A DNA stretch of 64,000 bases. Origin: Marine Group II euryarchaeote MED-G38. GTDB lineage: Archaea; Thermoplasmatota; Poseidoniia; Poseidoniales; Thalassarchaeaceae. The notes beneath the pieces are model-generated. The model was not told where the DNA came from, ran no database searches, and worked only from the letters and a program-made list of their open reading frames with translations. Position 1 is the stretch's first letter. Every line of letters begins with the position of its first letter. The stretch is taken from NCBI GenBank assembly GCA_002457145.1, contig NTJP01000008.1, positions 1 to 64,000 on the forward strand, given 5' to 3'. Below, in pieces: positions 19,827 to 27,420 of this stretch. Both the position numbers and the translations under genes were made by a program.

Positions 19827-19966
19827 ATTTACTCCGAAAACCGTATCTTATTTCTACTTTCACAACGCAAATCCTTATTATTTATAACTTTATTTCCGTA
19901 TTATGTAAATTGATAATAACTTTTTTTTAAAGTTTGGTTAAAATGTGATGACGTTAGCAGATAGTT

Positions 19967-20398
19967 ATGCAAACGGATGAGGCGACGACAAATCTTTGCA
20001 TTCAAGAGTTTCTTGACGACATCTCAAAATTGAATTTGTCATATGCTTATTCTCAATGGTATAATGTTGATGTTGCATCACTTATATCAGATACTAATAT
20101 TCTAGGCCATGAAATAGATGATTCTACTGGGGCTGCATTAATTTTTTTAGATCGTAGTGTTATGTTTTGTTGCCCAAATTCTGGTAAAATACATCATTAT
20201 CCCAAACATTTACTACATTGTTTTGTAGATGATAAAAGAGGACAAACAGAAATAAATGATACTTTATTTAGAGCAGAACTATTTTCCATATCTCCTAAAG
20301 ATGAGCAATTGTGTTGGGAAAAATGTTGTAATTCAGAAATTGATATACCAAATCTTCAGTCCAAAGTCTCTAATTGGATAGGTTGGTTAAACAGATAA
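19967..20398 (+). CDS. Cys-rich small protein of unknown function
   Basis: A soluble 143-residue protein with eight Cys, including SVMFCCPNSGKIHHYPKHLLHC and LCWEKCC (described by position: about residues 67-87 and 117-123). The Cys/His spacing could bind metal, but no known zinc motif fits. It lies between the divergent Lrp regulator and enolase, 51 bases before the likely enolase start. The function is not recognised. Confidence 0.55.
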   Translation: MQTDEATTNLCIQEFLDDISKLNLSYAYSQWYNVDVASLISDTNILGHEIDDSTGAALIFLDRSVMFCCPNSGKIHHYPKHLLHCFVDDKRGQTEINDTLFRAELFSISPKDEQLCWEKCCNSEIDIPNLQSKVSNWIGWLNR

Positions 20399-20449
20399 TT
20401 TTGATTATACTCCGCTATCTTGACAAGAGAAACACATCTCCCATCAAAT

Positions 20450-21700
20450 ATGGGCTTACCTATAAGTGATTTACACGGTCGAATGATTTTAGATTCAAGA
20501 GGTAATCCTACTATAGAAGTTGAATGCTATGCTAGCATAGATATACCTTCACGCGCCGGGGTTCCATCAGGGGCCTCAACAGGTAGTTATGAAGCTGTAG
20601 AATTGAGAGATGGGGGAGAAAAGTGGGCCGGTAAAGGAGTTCATTCCGCGATTGATAATATTAATGGAAAAATAAAAGATGCTTTAATTGGAGAAGATAT
20701 TTCTGAACAAAGTAATATTGACAAGATTATGTTAGATTTAGACAATACATCCAACAAATCAAATCTTGGAGCAAATGCAATTCTTGGAGTTTCATTGGCT
20801 TGTTTAAGGGCAGCTGCGGGAATTGGTTATCCGTTGTGGTCATATATCGCATCTGAAGAAGATAAATGTGCTTTACCTGTCCCATTAATGAATATACTCA
20901 ATGGTGGTGCACATGCTAATTCTGATGTGGATATTCAAGAATTTATGGTCGTTCCACACGGTTTTACAAACTTTAATGATTCATTACGCGCGGGTGTTGA
21001 AATATATCATACTTTGAAAACAGTTCTAAAAACTAATGGATTGCTTAGTGGCGTTGGAGATGAAGGAGGCTTTGCTCCAAATTTACCATGTAATGAAGAT
21101 GGCCTTATTTATGTTGTTCAAGCTATAGAAAAAGCCGGATATAAACCAGGAGAAGAGGTTTCAATTGCATTAGATGTTGCAGCACAGGAGTTTCTTAAGG
21201 ATAATAAATATCATTTTGATGGAAAAAGACTATCAGGTACTGAATTAGCAGAAATTTATTCTGAATGGATTAAAAAATACCCAATAGTGTCTATAGAAGA
21301 TCCATTTGGGGAAGATGATTGGGACTCATGGATTGAATTCACAAGAAAAGAAGGAAAAAATGTACAAATTGTAGGGGACGATTTGTATGTTACTAACCCA
21401 ACCCGTCTAATCAAAGGTATTGAAGAATATGCATCAAATGCAATTTTAATAAAATTGAACCAAATAGGAACCTTCACAGAAACTATGAATGTAATAAAAA
21501 TGGCTAAAGAAGCAGGCTTTGCTACCATAATAAGCCATCGCTCAGGAGAAACAAGTGATGAAATAATTTCTGATATAGCAGTAGGTACTAACGCTGGCCA
21601 AATAAAAACTGGGGCCCCAGCAAGAAGTGATAGGACTTCTAAATATAACCAATTATTGAGAATTTCAGAAACATGTAAAAATTTTACTCAGCTATTCTAA
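20450..21700 (+). CDS. eno: Enolase (phosphopyruvate hydratase)
   Basis: It converts 2-phosphoglycerate to phosphoenolpyruvate in glycolysis and gluconeogenesis. Hallmarks in order are ILDSRGNPTIEVE, GVPSGASTGSYEA, GDEGGFAPN, SIEDPFGEDDW, the catalytic KLNQIGT, the SHRSGET signature, and GAPARSDRTSKYNQLLRI. The frame is open to TTG 20420, but ATG 20450 gives the usual N-terminus (416 residues). The 3' end overlaps the converging deoxyhypusine synthase gene by 9 bases. Confidence 0.95.
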   Translation: MGLPISDLHGRMILDSRGNPTIEVECYASIDIPSRAGVPSGASTGSYEAVELRDGGEKWAGKGVHSAIDNINGKIKDALIGEDISEQSNIDKIMLDLDNTSNKSNLGANAILGVSLACLRAAAGIGYPLWSYIASEEDKCALPVPLMNILNGGAHANSDVDIQEFMVVPHGFTNFNDSLRAGVEIYHTLKTVLKTNGLLSGVGDEGGFAPNLPCNEDGLIYVVQAIEKAGYKPGEEVSIALDVAAQEFLKDNKYHFDGKRLSGTELAEIYSEWIKKYPIVSIEDPFGEDDWDSWIEFTRKEGKNVQIVGDDLYVTNPTRLIKGIEEYASNAILIKLNQIGTFTETMNVIKMAKEAGFATIISHRSGETSDEIISDIAVGTNAGQIKTGAPARSDRTSKYNQLLRISETCKNFTQLF

Positions 21701-22639
21701 GGAATTAAGGATTAGAGGCAATACAATTGTTGCATCCGATTCTATTACAAAGCGTGGAGTATCAGTATCTAATTTTCCCCAACTTATTTTTTCATTCGGA
21801 GGGGCACCGGAATATCCTCCATATGATGGTTTAGACTCACTAATTTGTGCAAACCATTTCCATCGATTGATTTTCATTCCTACGTCCTGTTCCAACATTG
21901 GAACTACACATATAGCAAAATCACCAGCTATTCCTCCTCCAACCTGTAGAATTCCAGTTGGAGAATCATCTTCTCTATACCAATCTGCCAGTGATTGCAT
22001 AGCATATAAGCCTCCTTTTATTATGTCTGGATTTTTGAAAGTACAATCAATTACTCTAGCGGTAAGAATATTTCCAAGCGTAGAATCTTCCCAACCTGGT
22101 ACAAATATTGGTATATTAGCATCAGCTGCAGCCACTAACCATGAATTTTCTGGATTTCCTTCAAATTCTAACTCACTATGGAGTAAAATATCATATAAAT
22201 ATTCATGAGGAAATCTCTTATCTCCTGCAGCCTCGGCATTTTTCCATAATGGTATGAGTAATTTTTCAATCTTTCTTATTGCCTCTTCTTCAGGAATAGC
22301 AACATCTGTAACTCGATTCATTCCCCTTTCTCTAAGTTTTTTATCATCTTCTGCCGTCATTTCTCTCCAATTTAATATCTTTTCATAACTTGAATAAGCA
22401 ACCAACTTGAATAAATCCTCTTCAAGATTGGCACCCGTACAACAAATTGCATGTATTTTTTGAGATCTTATTGCCGGGGCCAACGTCCTACCTATCTCGG
22501 CTGTTGACATAGCACCAGCCAATGTAATCATAAGTCTACCTTTATGATCTAAGAAGTTCCTAAGAGATTCCGAACACTCAGCTAATATTCCTGCATTGAA
22601 ATGTTTATAATTTTCTTTAATAAATTTTTTTATAGACAT
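21692..22639 (-). CDS. dys: Deoxyhypusine synthase family protein
   Basis: The 315-residue protein transfers the butylamine part of spermidine, using NAD, to a lysine of aIF5A. Family marks are MITLAGAMSTAEIG, CTGANLEEDL, the NAD-site ILQVGGGIAGDFAI, and SGAPPNEKISWGKLD, whose Lys289 matches the catalytic lysine of the human enzyme. The gene follows speD by 4 bases, which fits, as SpeD makes the aminopropyl donor for spermidine. A DHS homologue acting in polyamine synthesis is the alternative. Confidence 0.85.
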   Translation of the reverse strand: MSIKKFIKENYKHFNAGILAECSESLRNFLDHKGRLMITLAGAMSTAEIGRTLAPAIRSQKIHAICCTGANLEEDLFKLVAYSSYEKILNWREMTAEDDKKLRERGMNRVTDVAIPEEEAIRKIEKLLIPLWKNAEAAGDKRFPHEYLYDILLHSELEFEGNPENSWLVAAADANIPIFVPGWEDSTLGNILTARVIDCTFKNPDIIKGGLYAMQSLADWYREDDSPTGILQVGGGIAGDFAICVVPMLEQDVGMKINRWKWFAQISESKPSYGGYSGAPPNEKISWGKLDTDTPRFVIESDATIVLPLILNSLE

Positions 22640-22643
22640 ATAA

Positions 22644-23036
22644 TCACCTATCTATAAATCTATCAATTTGCTGCTCTCTAACTAGCCTGATCTCTTTAAT
22701 TGATTTCGAAAAAAGATTTTTTAATCCATTAACAACTAGTTGAGGGTCATTATTTCCACAAGTAAATACATCAATTGCCAACAAACCAATGTCTGAATAA
22801 CAATGTGCAGTTACATGACTCTCATCTATCAAAACAACAGCAGCATATCCTGTTGGACTTTTTGTTCCATCAAATTCTTCTACATGGGAATGAACTTCTC
22901 TAATTCCAGCTTTTTTTACAATTTCTCTTAGTTTCTCTAACATCCAATTTCCATCATTTTTTTCAGGAGCAGTATAATTTACATAGTCCAAAAAAATATG
23001 CACACCTCTGCCAACTTCGCCGCTCATTTTCTTCAA
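22644..23036 (-). CDS. speD: S-adenosylmethionine decarboxylase proenzyme
   Basis: The short prokaryotic form (130 residues) makes decarboxylated SAM, the aminopropyl donor for spermidine. The self-cleavage site is DESHVTAH: Ser73 would become the pyruvoyl group. His78 and Cys93 (in FTCG) sit exactly +5 and +20 from it, as in the Thermotoga enzyme. It is paired with deoxyhypusine synthase (4-base gap) and lies 59 bases after an aminotransferase on the same strand. Confidence 0.92.
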   Translation of the reverse strand: MKKMSGEVGRGVHIFLDYVNYTAPEKNDGNWMLEKLREIVKKAGIREVHSHVEEFDGTKSPTGYAAVVLIDESHVTAHCYSDIGLLAIDVFTCGNNDPQLVVNGLKNLFSKSIKEIRLVREQQIDRFIDR

Positions 23037-23095
23037 TGCAGTATTTAATCATAAATATAATTTTAGATTTTGATTAATATTAGTTCTTACTTATT

Positions 23096-24256
23096 TCAAT
23101 CAATAAGCCACTTTTTCAATCTTTTCAATCCTTCTATTATTATCTCTTCACTACATGCATATGAGATTCTAATAAAGCCGGCTCCGCCGGTTATAAGTGA
23201 TGCAGGAATTAATTGAACGCCCGCCTCAAGTGCTCCATCTGCAAACTCTACATCTGTCATTCCAGTTCCGGTCACATCTACGAATAAGTAGAACGCACCT
23301 TCCGGATTTATAATTCTTAAACCAGGAATTTTGGAAAGTCCTTCAACCATGATTTCTTTTCTTTTGAGGTATTCATTATTAAAATTTTCAACTTCATCAT
23401 CGCATTTAAGTGCAATTTTTGCTGCATCCATAAGAAAGGTAGGGACATGAGATGCCGAATTAGCTTGACTCTTTGCCGCTGCTTTCATTGCATTTTTTGG
23501 TCCAGCTAAGAAACCTAATCGCATTCCAGTCATTGCCCAAGATTTTGACCAACCATTTACAACAATAGTTCTTTCAAATCCTCCAGGAATACTGGCCGGA
23601 GAGACATGAGGATAGTCTACCCATACAAGGCGTGCATATATTTCATCAGAAACAATCCACAAGTCATGTTCCTTTGCAATCTTTACAATCTCTTCTATTT
23701 CTGAAGGAGTAAATACAGCACCAGTAGGATTACACGGTGAATTTATTAAAATCATTTTTGTTTTATTATTTATTGAATTTCTTATAGCATCAATATCTGG
23801 ATGAAAAGTATCTTTATTTACAGGAACATGAACTGGTTTAGCACCAATAAATTTTAACATTGGTTCATATGATGCCCATGAAGGAGCAAGTAAAATTACT
23901 TCATCACCTGGCATCGTTGTAATCAAAAATGAATAAAGCAATCCTTGTTTAGCTCCAGGCGTAATTATTATATCTTCAGCAGGACAATTTATGTTATGTT
24001 TTTGTTTAATGTAGTCTGAAACAGCATTACATAATTCTAATGAACCAGCACCGCGTGTATATTTTGTTTTCCCATCCTTTAAACCTTTAATAGCCATATC
24101 AATTATTTCGTCTGGAGTACCAAAACCAGGTTCTCCAACAGTCCATCTTACTACTCCATCCGCAGGTGGCTGTAGATAAGGAGCGAAGCCAACCCCAAGC
24201 CCCTCATATCGTCCCGATACTTGTGGCATATCCCATCCCGAGTGTTGAACGTTCAT
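23096..24256 (-). CDS. Class I/II PLP-dependent aminotransferase (aspartate aminotransferase-like)
   Basis: Fold-type I aminotransferase of about 386 residues. The PLP lysine lies in VNGWSKSWAMTGMRLGF, the Asn/Asp contacts are in INSPCNPTGAVF and IVSDEIYARL, and the carboxylate-binding Arg is in GFIRISYA. The N-terminal WTVGEPGFGTP is typical of the aspartate/aromatic group. The frame reaches TTG 24268, but ATG 24256 is a better start. The substrate is not resolved. It precedes speD and may be co-transcribed, though an amino-acid role separate from polyamines is equally likely. Confidence 0.85.
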   Translation of the reverse strand: MNVQHSGWDMPQVSGRYEGLGVGFAPYLQPPADGVVRWTVGEPGFGTPDEIIDMAIKGLKDGKTKYTRGAGSLELCNAVSDYIKQKHNINCPAEDIIITPGAKQGLLYSFLITTMPGDEVILLAPSWASYEPMLKFIGAKPVHVPVNKDTFHPDIDAIRNSINNKTKMILINSPCNPTGAVFTPSEIEEIVKIAKEHDLWIVSDEIYARLVWVDYPHVSPASIPGGFERTIVVNGWSKSWAMTGMRLGFLAGPKNAMKAAAKSQANSASHVPTFLMDAAKIALKCDDEVENFNNEYLKRKEIMVEGLSKIPGLRIINPEGAFYLFVDVTGTGMTDVEFADGALEAGVQLIPASLITGGAGFIRISYACSEEIIIEGLKRLKKWLID

Positions 24257-24339
24257 GATAGTATGCAATAAAAATTATTTTTTTTACCCAATGTTGTACG
24301 AACAATATTCAAAGAGAACTAGTTCTTGGGACACATATC

Positions 24340-24413
24340 GCACGGATGGCAGAGCAGCTATGCAAGGGATTGCAGATCCCTGGACCCGGGTGCAAATCCC
24401 GGTCCGTGCTCCA
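24340..24413 (+). tRNA. tRNA-Cys (anticodon GCA), CCA encoded, unusual D and T loops
   Basis: Acceptor GCACGGA/TCCGTGC has discriminator U73 and CCA at 24411-24413. The anticodon stem AGGGA/TCCCT holds loop TTGCAGA (anticodon GCA). The T loop reads TGCAAAT, with G in place of the invariant U55, and the D loop AGCAGCTA lacks the usual G18-G19 pair. The rest of the cloverleaf is sound. Confidence 0.92.
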
Positions 24414-24416
24414 TGA

Positions 24417-24851
24417 TCATGGCTTCCATTCCATATCATGATGTGGACCAATCCCCTCTATTTCAAAAATCTCAGATACAATCTTAAAATCACATCTAGC
24501 ATACATTGGTACTGCTTTTATTCTAGCATTACACCAAATTCCTGTATCTTCTTTCCTAACTTCATTTTGTAATTTTTTAACAATATCTGAACCAATACCT
24601 TGATTACGAAATTCAGAATCAACTGCCATACCTCTTATTCTGTACTTACACCCCTCCCTAGGGTCCAATTGTAAGGTCGCACAACCAATAATTTTTTTTT
24701 CTATGTATGCACATAGAAATCTAGTATTTTCATCATCATCAACACCAGGATAATGCTCAGTTCCTCTGGGCATTCCAACCCTAAGAACTTTGAACCTCAA
24801 TTCTAGATGATCCAAATCAACTTTATCTGACCACCTCAATACATGTTTCAT
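24417..24851 (-). CDS. GNAT family N-acetyltransferase
   Basis: The 144-residue protein has the GNAT fold: beta-strand 4 GCATLQLDP, acetyl-CoA binding loop VDSEFRNQGIGSDIVKKL (residues ~76-93, motif R/Q-x-x-G-x-G), and a later YARCDF segment. The substrate could be a small molecule or a protein N-terminus; no closer assignment is possible. It ends 3 bases from the CCA end of tRNA-Cys on the other strand. Confidence 0.85.
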   Translation of the reverse strand: MKHVLRWSDKVDLDHLELRFKVLRVGMPRGTEHYPGVDDDENTRFLCAYIEKKIIGCATLQLDPREGCKYRIRGMAVDSEFRNQGIGSDIVKKLQNEVRKEDTGIWCNARIKAVPMYARCDFKIVSEIFEIEGIGPHHDMEWKP

Positions 24852-24904
24852 ATATTGGCGAAAGATAACTACACAATTAATACATCTTCTATCGGCGCTT
24901 TAAA

Positions 24905-25342
24905 ATGGACATTGATGTTGGTGTAGACATGAATGAACCCAAAAACACCGATTGGAAAATTTTTGGCATAATTGGATTTATTTTAGTAATCAATACCATT
25001 TATCCTAAATTTTCTTTTTCTGGACCTTGGAATTCAAATTCTTTTTCGTTGGGTATAGTGGGATTAATTGGAATATGCTTTTTATATGTCTCATGGTATC
25101 GCTTTACGTTTAACAGAAATGGACTAATTCCATGGATGGATAGTTTAGAAAATCCTTCAAAATCTTCAAAAATTGAATTATTGATAGGTTTTTTCTTTAT
25201 CTTCGGAGCATGGTTTGCAGGAAATATTATGCAAAATAATCTCCCCGACCCAACGGGACTAATATTGGCTTTAATTGGTGTATTATTGATCCTTCATTCA
25301 ATTTATGTTTTACTAAGTATTGGTCCATTAAAGGATAATTAA
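24905..25342 (+). CDS. Four-span membrane protein of unknown function
   Basis: A 145-residue protein with predicted spans at about residues 20-36, 48-65, 95-112 and 117-138, joined by short polar loops (ENPSKSSKIE on one side). No motif or charged membrane residue suggests transport. It converges on the RNase HI gene with a 2-base gap and diverges from the GNAT gene. The function is not recognised. Confidence 0.6.
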   Translation: MDIDVGVDMNEPKNTDWKIFGIIGFILVINTIYPKFSFSGPWNSNSFSLGIVGLIGICFLYVSWYRFTFNRNGLIPWMDSLENPSKSSKIELLIGFFFIFGAWFAGNIMQNNLPDPTGLILALIGVLLILHSIYVLLSIGPLKDN

Positions 25343-25344
25343 TA

Positions 25345-25881
25345 TTATCTTTTGCCCGGCTTCCAAAATTGTAGTGGTAATGCATTGTCGCCTTTCATTG
25401 CTCTAAATGCTAAATGATCAGCACGCTCATTCCACCTATGTCCTCTATGTGCCTTGATATGCTCGAAACCTATCGTTCTAATCGATAAAACCTCTTTCCA
25501 TATCTGTTGAACTCGATTTGCTATCTGACGATTGGCTTTTACTTTCCATTTCCCCATAGTAATATTCATTGCATACTGTGAATCTCCTTTAATAATCACA
25601 TCTTTTCCACTATTTTCTAATAATATCCATCGAAGAGCATGCGCTATCGCGCTCAATTCTGCAGTGTTGTTTGATCCTACTTCGGCACCAAGAAATAGCT
25701 TGGAATCTCTATTAGTAATTACTTTACCACTTTCTTCATAAATTAAATTTCCATGACCTTTACCTAATCCATTATCTCCTTCTATAACACAAAAACCCCA
25801 GCCTGCAGGAGTTTCAGATGTTACATTTCTATTTTCTTCACAAGAACCATCTACATAGATGTATATGGCATCTAAAACCAT
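25345..25881 (-). CDS. rnhA: Ribonuclease HI
   Basis: The 178-residue protein cleaves RNA in RNA-DNA hybrids. The four catalytic acids are in place: Asp in IYVDGSCEE (residues ~7-15), Glu in NNTAELSAIAHAL, Asp in IKGDSQYA, and Asp in WNERADHLA after the conserved AHRGH histidine. Residues VTSETPAGWGFCVIEGDN and an insertion before the Glu make it slightly longer than the E. coli enzyme. It starts 2 bases after gcvH ends, so the two are co-transcribed. Confidence 0.92.
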   Translation of the reverse strand: MVLDAIYIYVDGSCEENRNVTSETPAGWGFCVIEGDNGLGKGHGNLIYEESGKVITNRDSKLFLGAEVGSNNTAELSAIAHALRWILLENSGKDVIIKGDSQYAMNITMGKWKVKANRQIANRVQQIWKEVLSIRTIGFEHIKAHRGHRWNERADHLAFRAMKGDNALPLQFWKPGKR

Positions 25882-25883
25882 AG

Positions 25884-26276
25884 CTATTCTTCCAATAATT
25901 CTTGATATGCATCAGAATTCAGGAGCCCTTCTATTTGATTTGCATCTTCTACAGTCATTTTACAGATCCAACCATCTCCATAAGGATCCATATTTATTGT
26001 TTCTGGAGCATCCTCTAATAATTCATTTACCTCAATTACTGTGCCAGCAATAGGAGCATATATTTCACTAACAGATTTTACAGATTCTACACTTGCATAG
26101 GACTCCATAATAGAAACCTTAGCTCCTACTTCAGGTAACTCTACCCAAACCACGTCTGTTAATGCGTTTTGTGCAAAATCAGTTATCCCAACTACTATTT
26201 CATCTCCATCAATTCTTATCCATTCATGTTCAGCTGTATATTTTAATTCACTCGGTACGTCACTCATCGCATCCAC
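25884..26276 (-). CDS. gcvH: Glycine cleavage system H protein
   Basis: This is the lipoyl carrier that shuttles the aminomethyl group between P, T and L proteins. The hybrid-lipoyl fold is clear: HEWIRIDGDEIVVGITDFAQ, then SVESVKSVSEIYAP with Lys67 as the lipoylation site, and the C-terminal NMDPYGDGWICKM. The length of 130 is typical. The other gcv genes are not in this window. It may also serve lipoate assembly, a known second role for H proteins. Confidence 0.95.
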   Translation of the reverse strand: MDAMSDVPSELKYTAEHEWIRIDGDEIVVGITDFAQNALTDVVWVELPEVGAKVSIMESYASVESVKSVSEIYAPIAGTVIEVNELLEDAPETINMDPYGDGWICKMTVEDANQIEGLLNSDAYQELLEE

Positions 26277-26323
26277 CTTCTTATTATGCGGTAGGTATAG
26301 AGAGGGTCAACTTTTCGCTTATA

Positions 26324-26710
26324 CTATTCTTCTTCATGTTTGTTCTCAAGATGTTCCATTTCCATTTTCGCCCATTCAGAACTTAAATTTGATACATCTG
26401 CTTCTAGCATTTCTTCTTCTAAACGAGCACGCATTTCTTGATCGTTTTCTTTACTGAACCAATCTTCTAAAATATTTGTAAACTTGTTAATTATTAAAAT
26501 AATAATAAAAATAATCACTGTAAAAATAAGTAGTAATAATATTAGAAAATTATTACAGGTCCCATATGAACATTCTTTTACGGTTAGTTCATTATCGACA
26601 TAAACTATAGAAATAAGAAATATTAAAGGTAAGATAACGCCAATTAGAACTCTTTCAAGTCTCCCCGCGGGCGAATCCATATGTTTCCTGTAGGGGAGGT
26701 ATCTAATCAA
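26324..26710 (-). CDS. Two-span membrane protein with acidic tail
   Basis: A 128-residue protein with spans at about residues 20-38 and 52-78 and a short Cys-containing loop between them (KECSYGTCNN). The cytosolic C-terminus is Glu-rich and helical (KENDQEMRARLEEEML onward). It starts within the last four bases of the THEP1-like gene (overlap 26707-26710), indicating coupled translation, and lies 47 bases before gcvH. The function is not recognised. Confidence 0.6.
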   Translation of the reverse strand: MIRYLPYRKHMDSPAGRLERVLIGVILPLIFLISIVYVDNELTVKECSYGTCNNFLILLLLIFTVIIFIIILIINKFTNILEDWFSKENDQEMRARLEEEMLEADVSNLSSEWAKMEMEHLENKHEEE

Positions 26711-27285
26711 TACATTTCTTTAACCAGTTTATGTATCTTGTAAGGAAGAAGTGCTCTATTAACAGGCGTAACCTCCAGTATGCGTCCATCATCCCTTCTT
26801 CTAATATCTTGAAGTAGAGGATGTCTACTTTTTTTATGTAAAGTTAATAATGTGGGCATATCATTATTTAGAGCGGCTCTTACTGCTGAAACAAACATTT
26901 CACTTTCAACCGAGAACTTACCTACTTCATCAATTACTAAAATTTCACAATTTCCTATACTGTCCAATATTGCAGGCACTGCTACTCTATCGAGCTCAGT
27001 AGGATCAATTCCAAATCCAAGTATTCTTAACCTCGAATCTATATTTCTATGAGCCATTACTCCTTTTTCACCTGTTTTTATATTTACACAAGCATATCCT
27101 ACTCTTTCACCATTTTCTATGATAGATTCAGTAGTCATTCCTCCAATCAAATTTTCAGCGGAAAATGGGCCCCTCGTTACCCCATTTTTCCTATCCTCAA
27201 CAAGCATATCAATCACTTTTTTGAGAACAGCAGATTTACCAGATCTGGGCAATCCAGTGATTCCTATTTTTGGATTTATTCCCAT
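26707..27285 (-). CDS. THEP1-type nucleoside-triphosphatase
   Basis: The 192-residue P-loop protein of the archaeal/eukaryotic THEP1 (NTPCR) family hydrolyses NTPs in the cytosol. Walker A is GLPRSGKS at residues 11-18, Walker B is ILVIDEVGKFSVES, and the family-typical GGMTTESIIENGERVGY and MPTLLTLHKKSRHPLL are present. The cellular role of THEP1 is not settled. The gene is first in a minus-strand group with the small membrane protein, gcvH and rnhA. Confidence 0.88.
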   Translation of the reverse strand: MGINPKIGITGLPRSGKSAVLKKVIDMLVEDRKNGVTRGPFSAENLIGGMTTESIIENGERVGYACVNIKTGEKGVMAHRNIDSRLRILGFGIDPTELDRVAVPAILDSIGNCEILVIDEVGKFSVESEMFVSAVRAALNNDMPTLLTLHKKSRHPLLQDIRRRDDGRILEVTPVNRALLPYKIHKLVKEMY

Positions 27286-27299
27286 ATTATCTCAACTAT

Positions 27300-27346
27300 C
27301 CTTTGCTATGCCGGAACGCTAACGCATTGCGCACATCCTGCAAAGG
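27300..27346. repeat. G+C-rich inverted repeat between the methyltransferase-like gene and THEP1
   Basis: CCTTTGC (27300-27306) and GCAAAGG (27340-27346) form a perfect 7-bp stem around a 33-base, roughly half-G+C interior inside an otherwise AT-rich spacer (27286-27420). It could be a hairpin terminator or small RNA for the upstream minus-strand gene. Alternatively it is part of a frameshifted coding tail of that gene. Confidence 0.35.
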
Positions 27347-27420
27347 TATAACTAGTTTCATCAATTTTGTCTAGAAAAGTACCGAGACCGGAATTTAAAT
27401 CAAGACATTTGTAACTAGAT

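Noticed and set aside
24340-24413. tRNA-Cys region as an integration site
   Set aside because: No integrase, direct repeat of the tRNA 3' end or change of gene content nearby.
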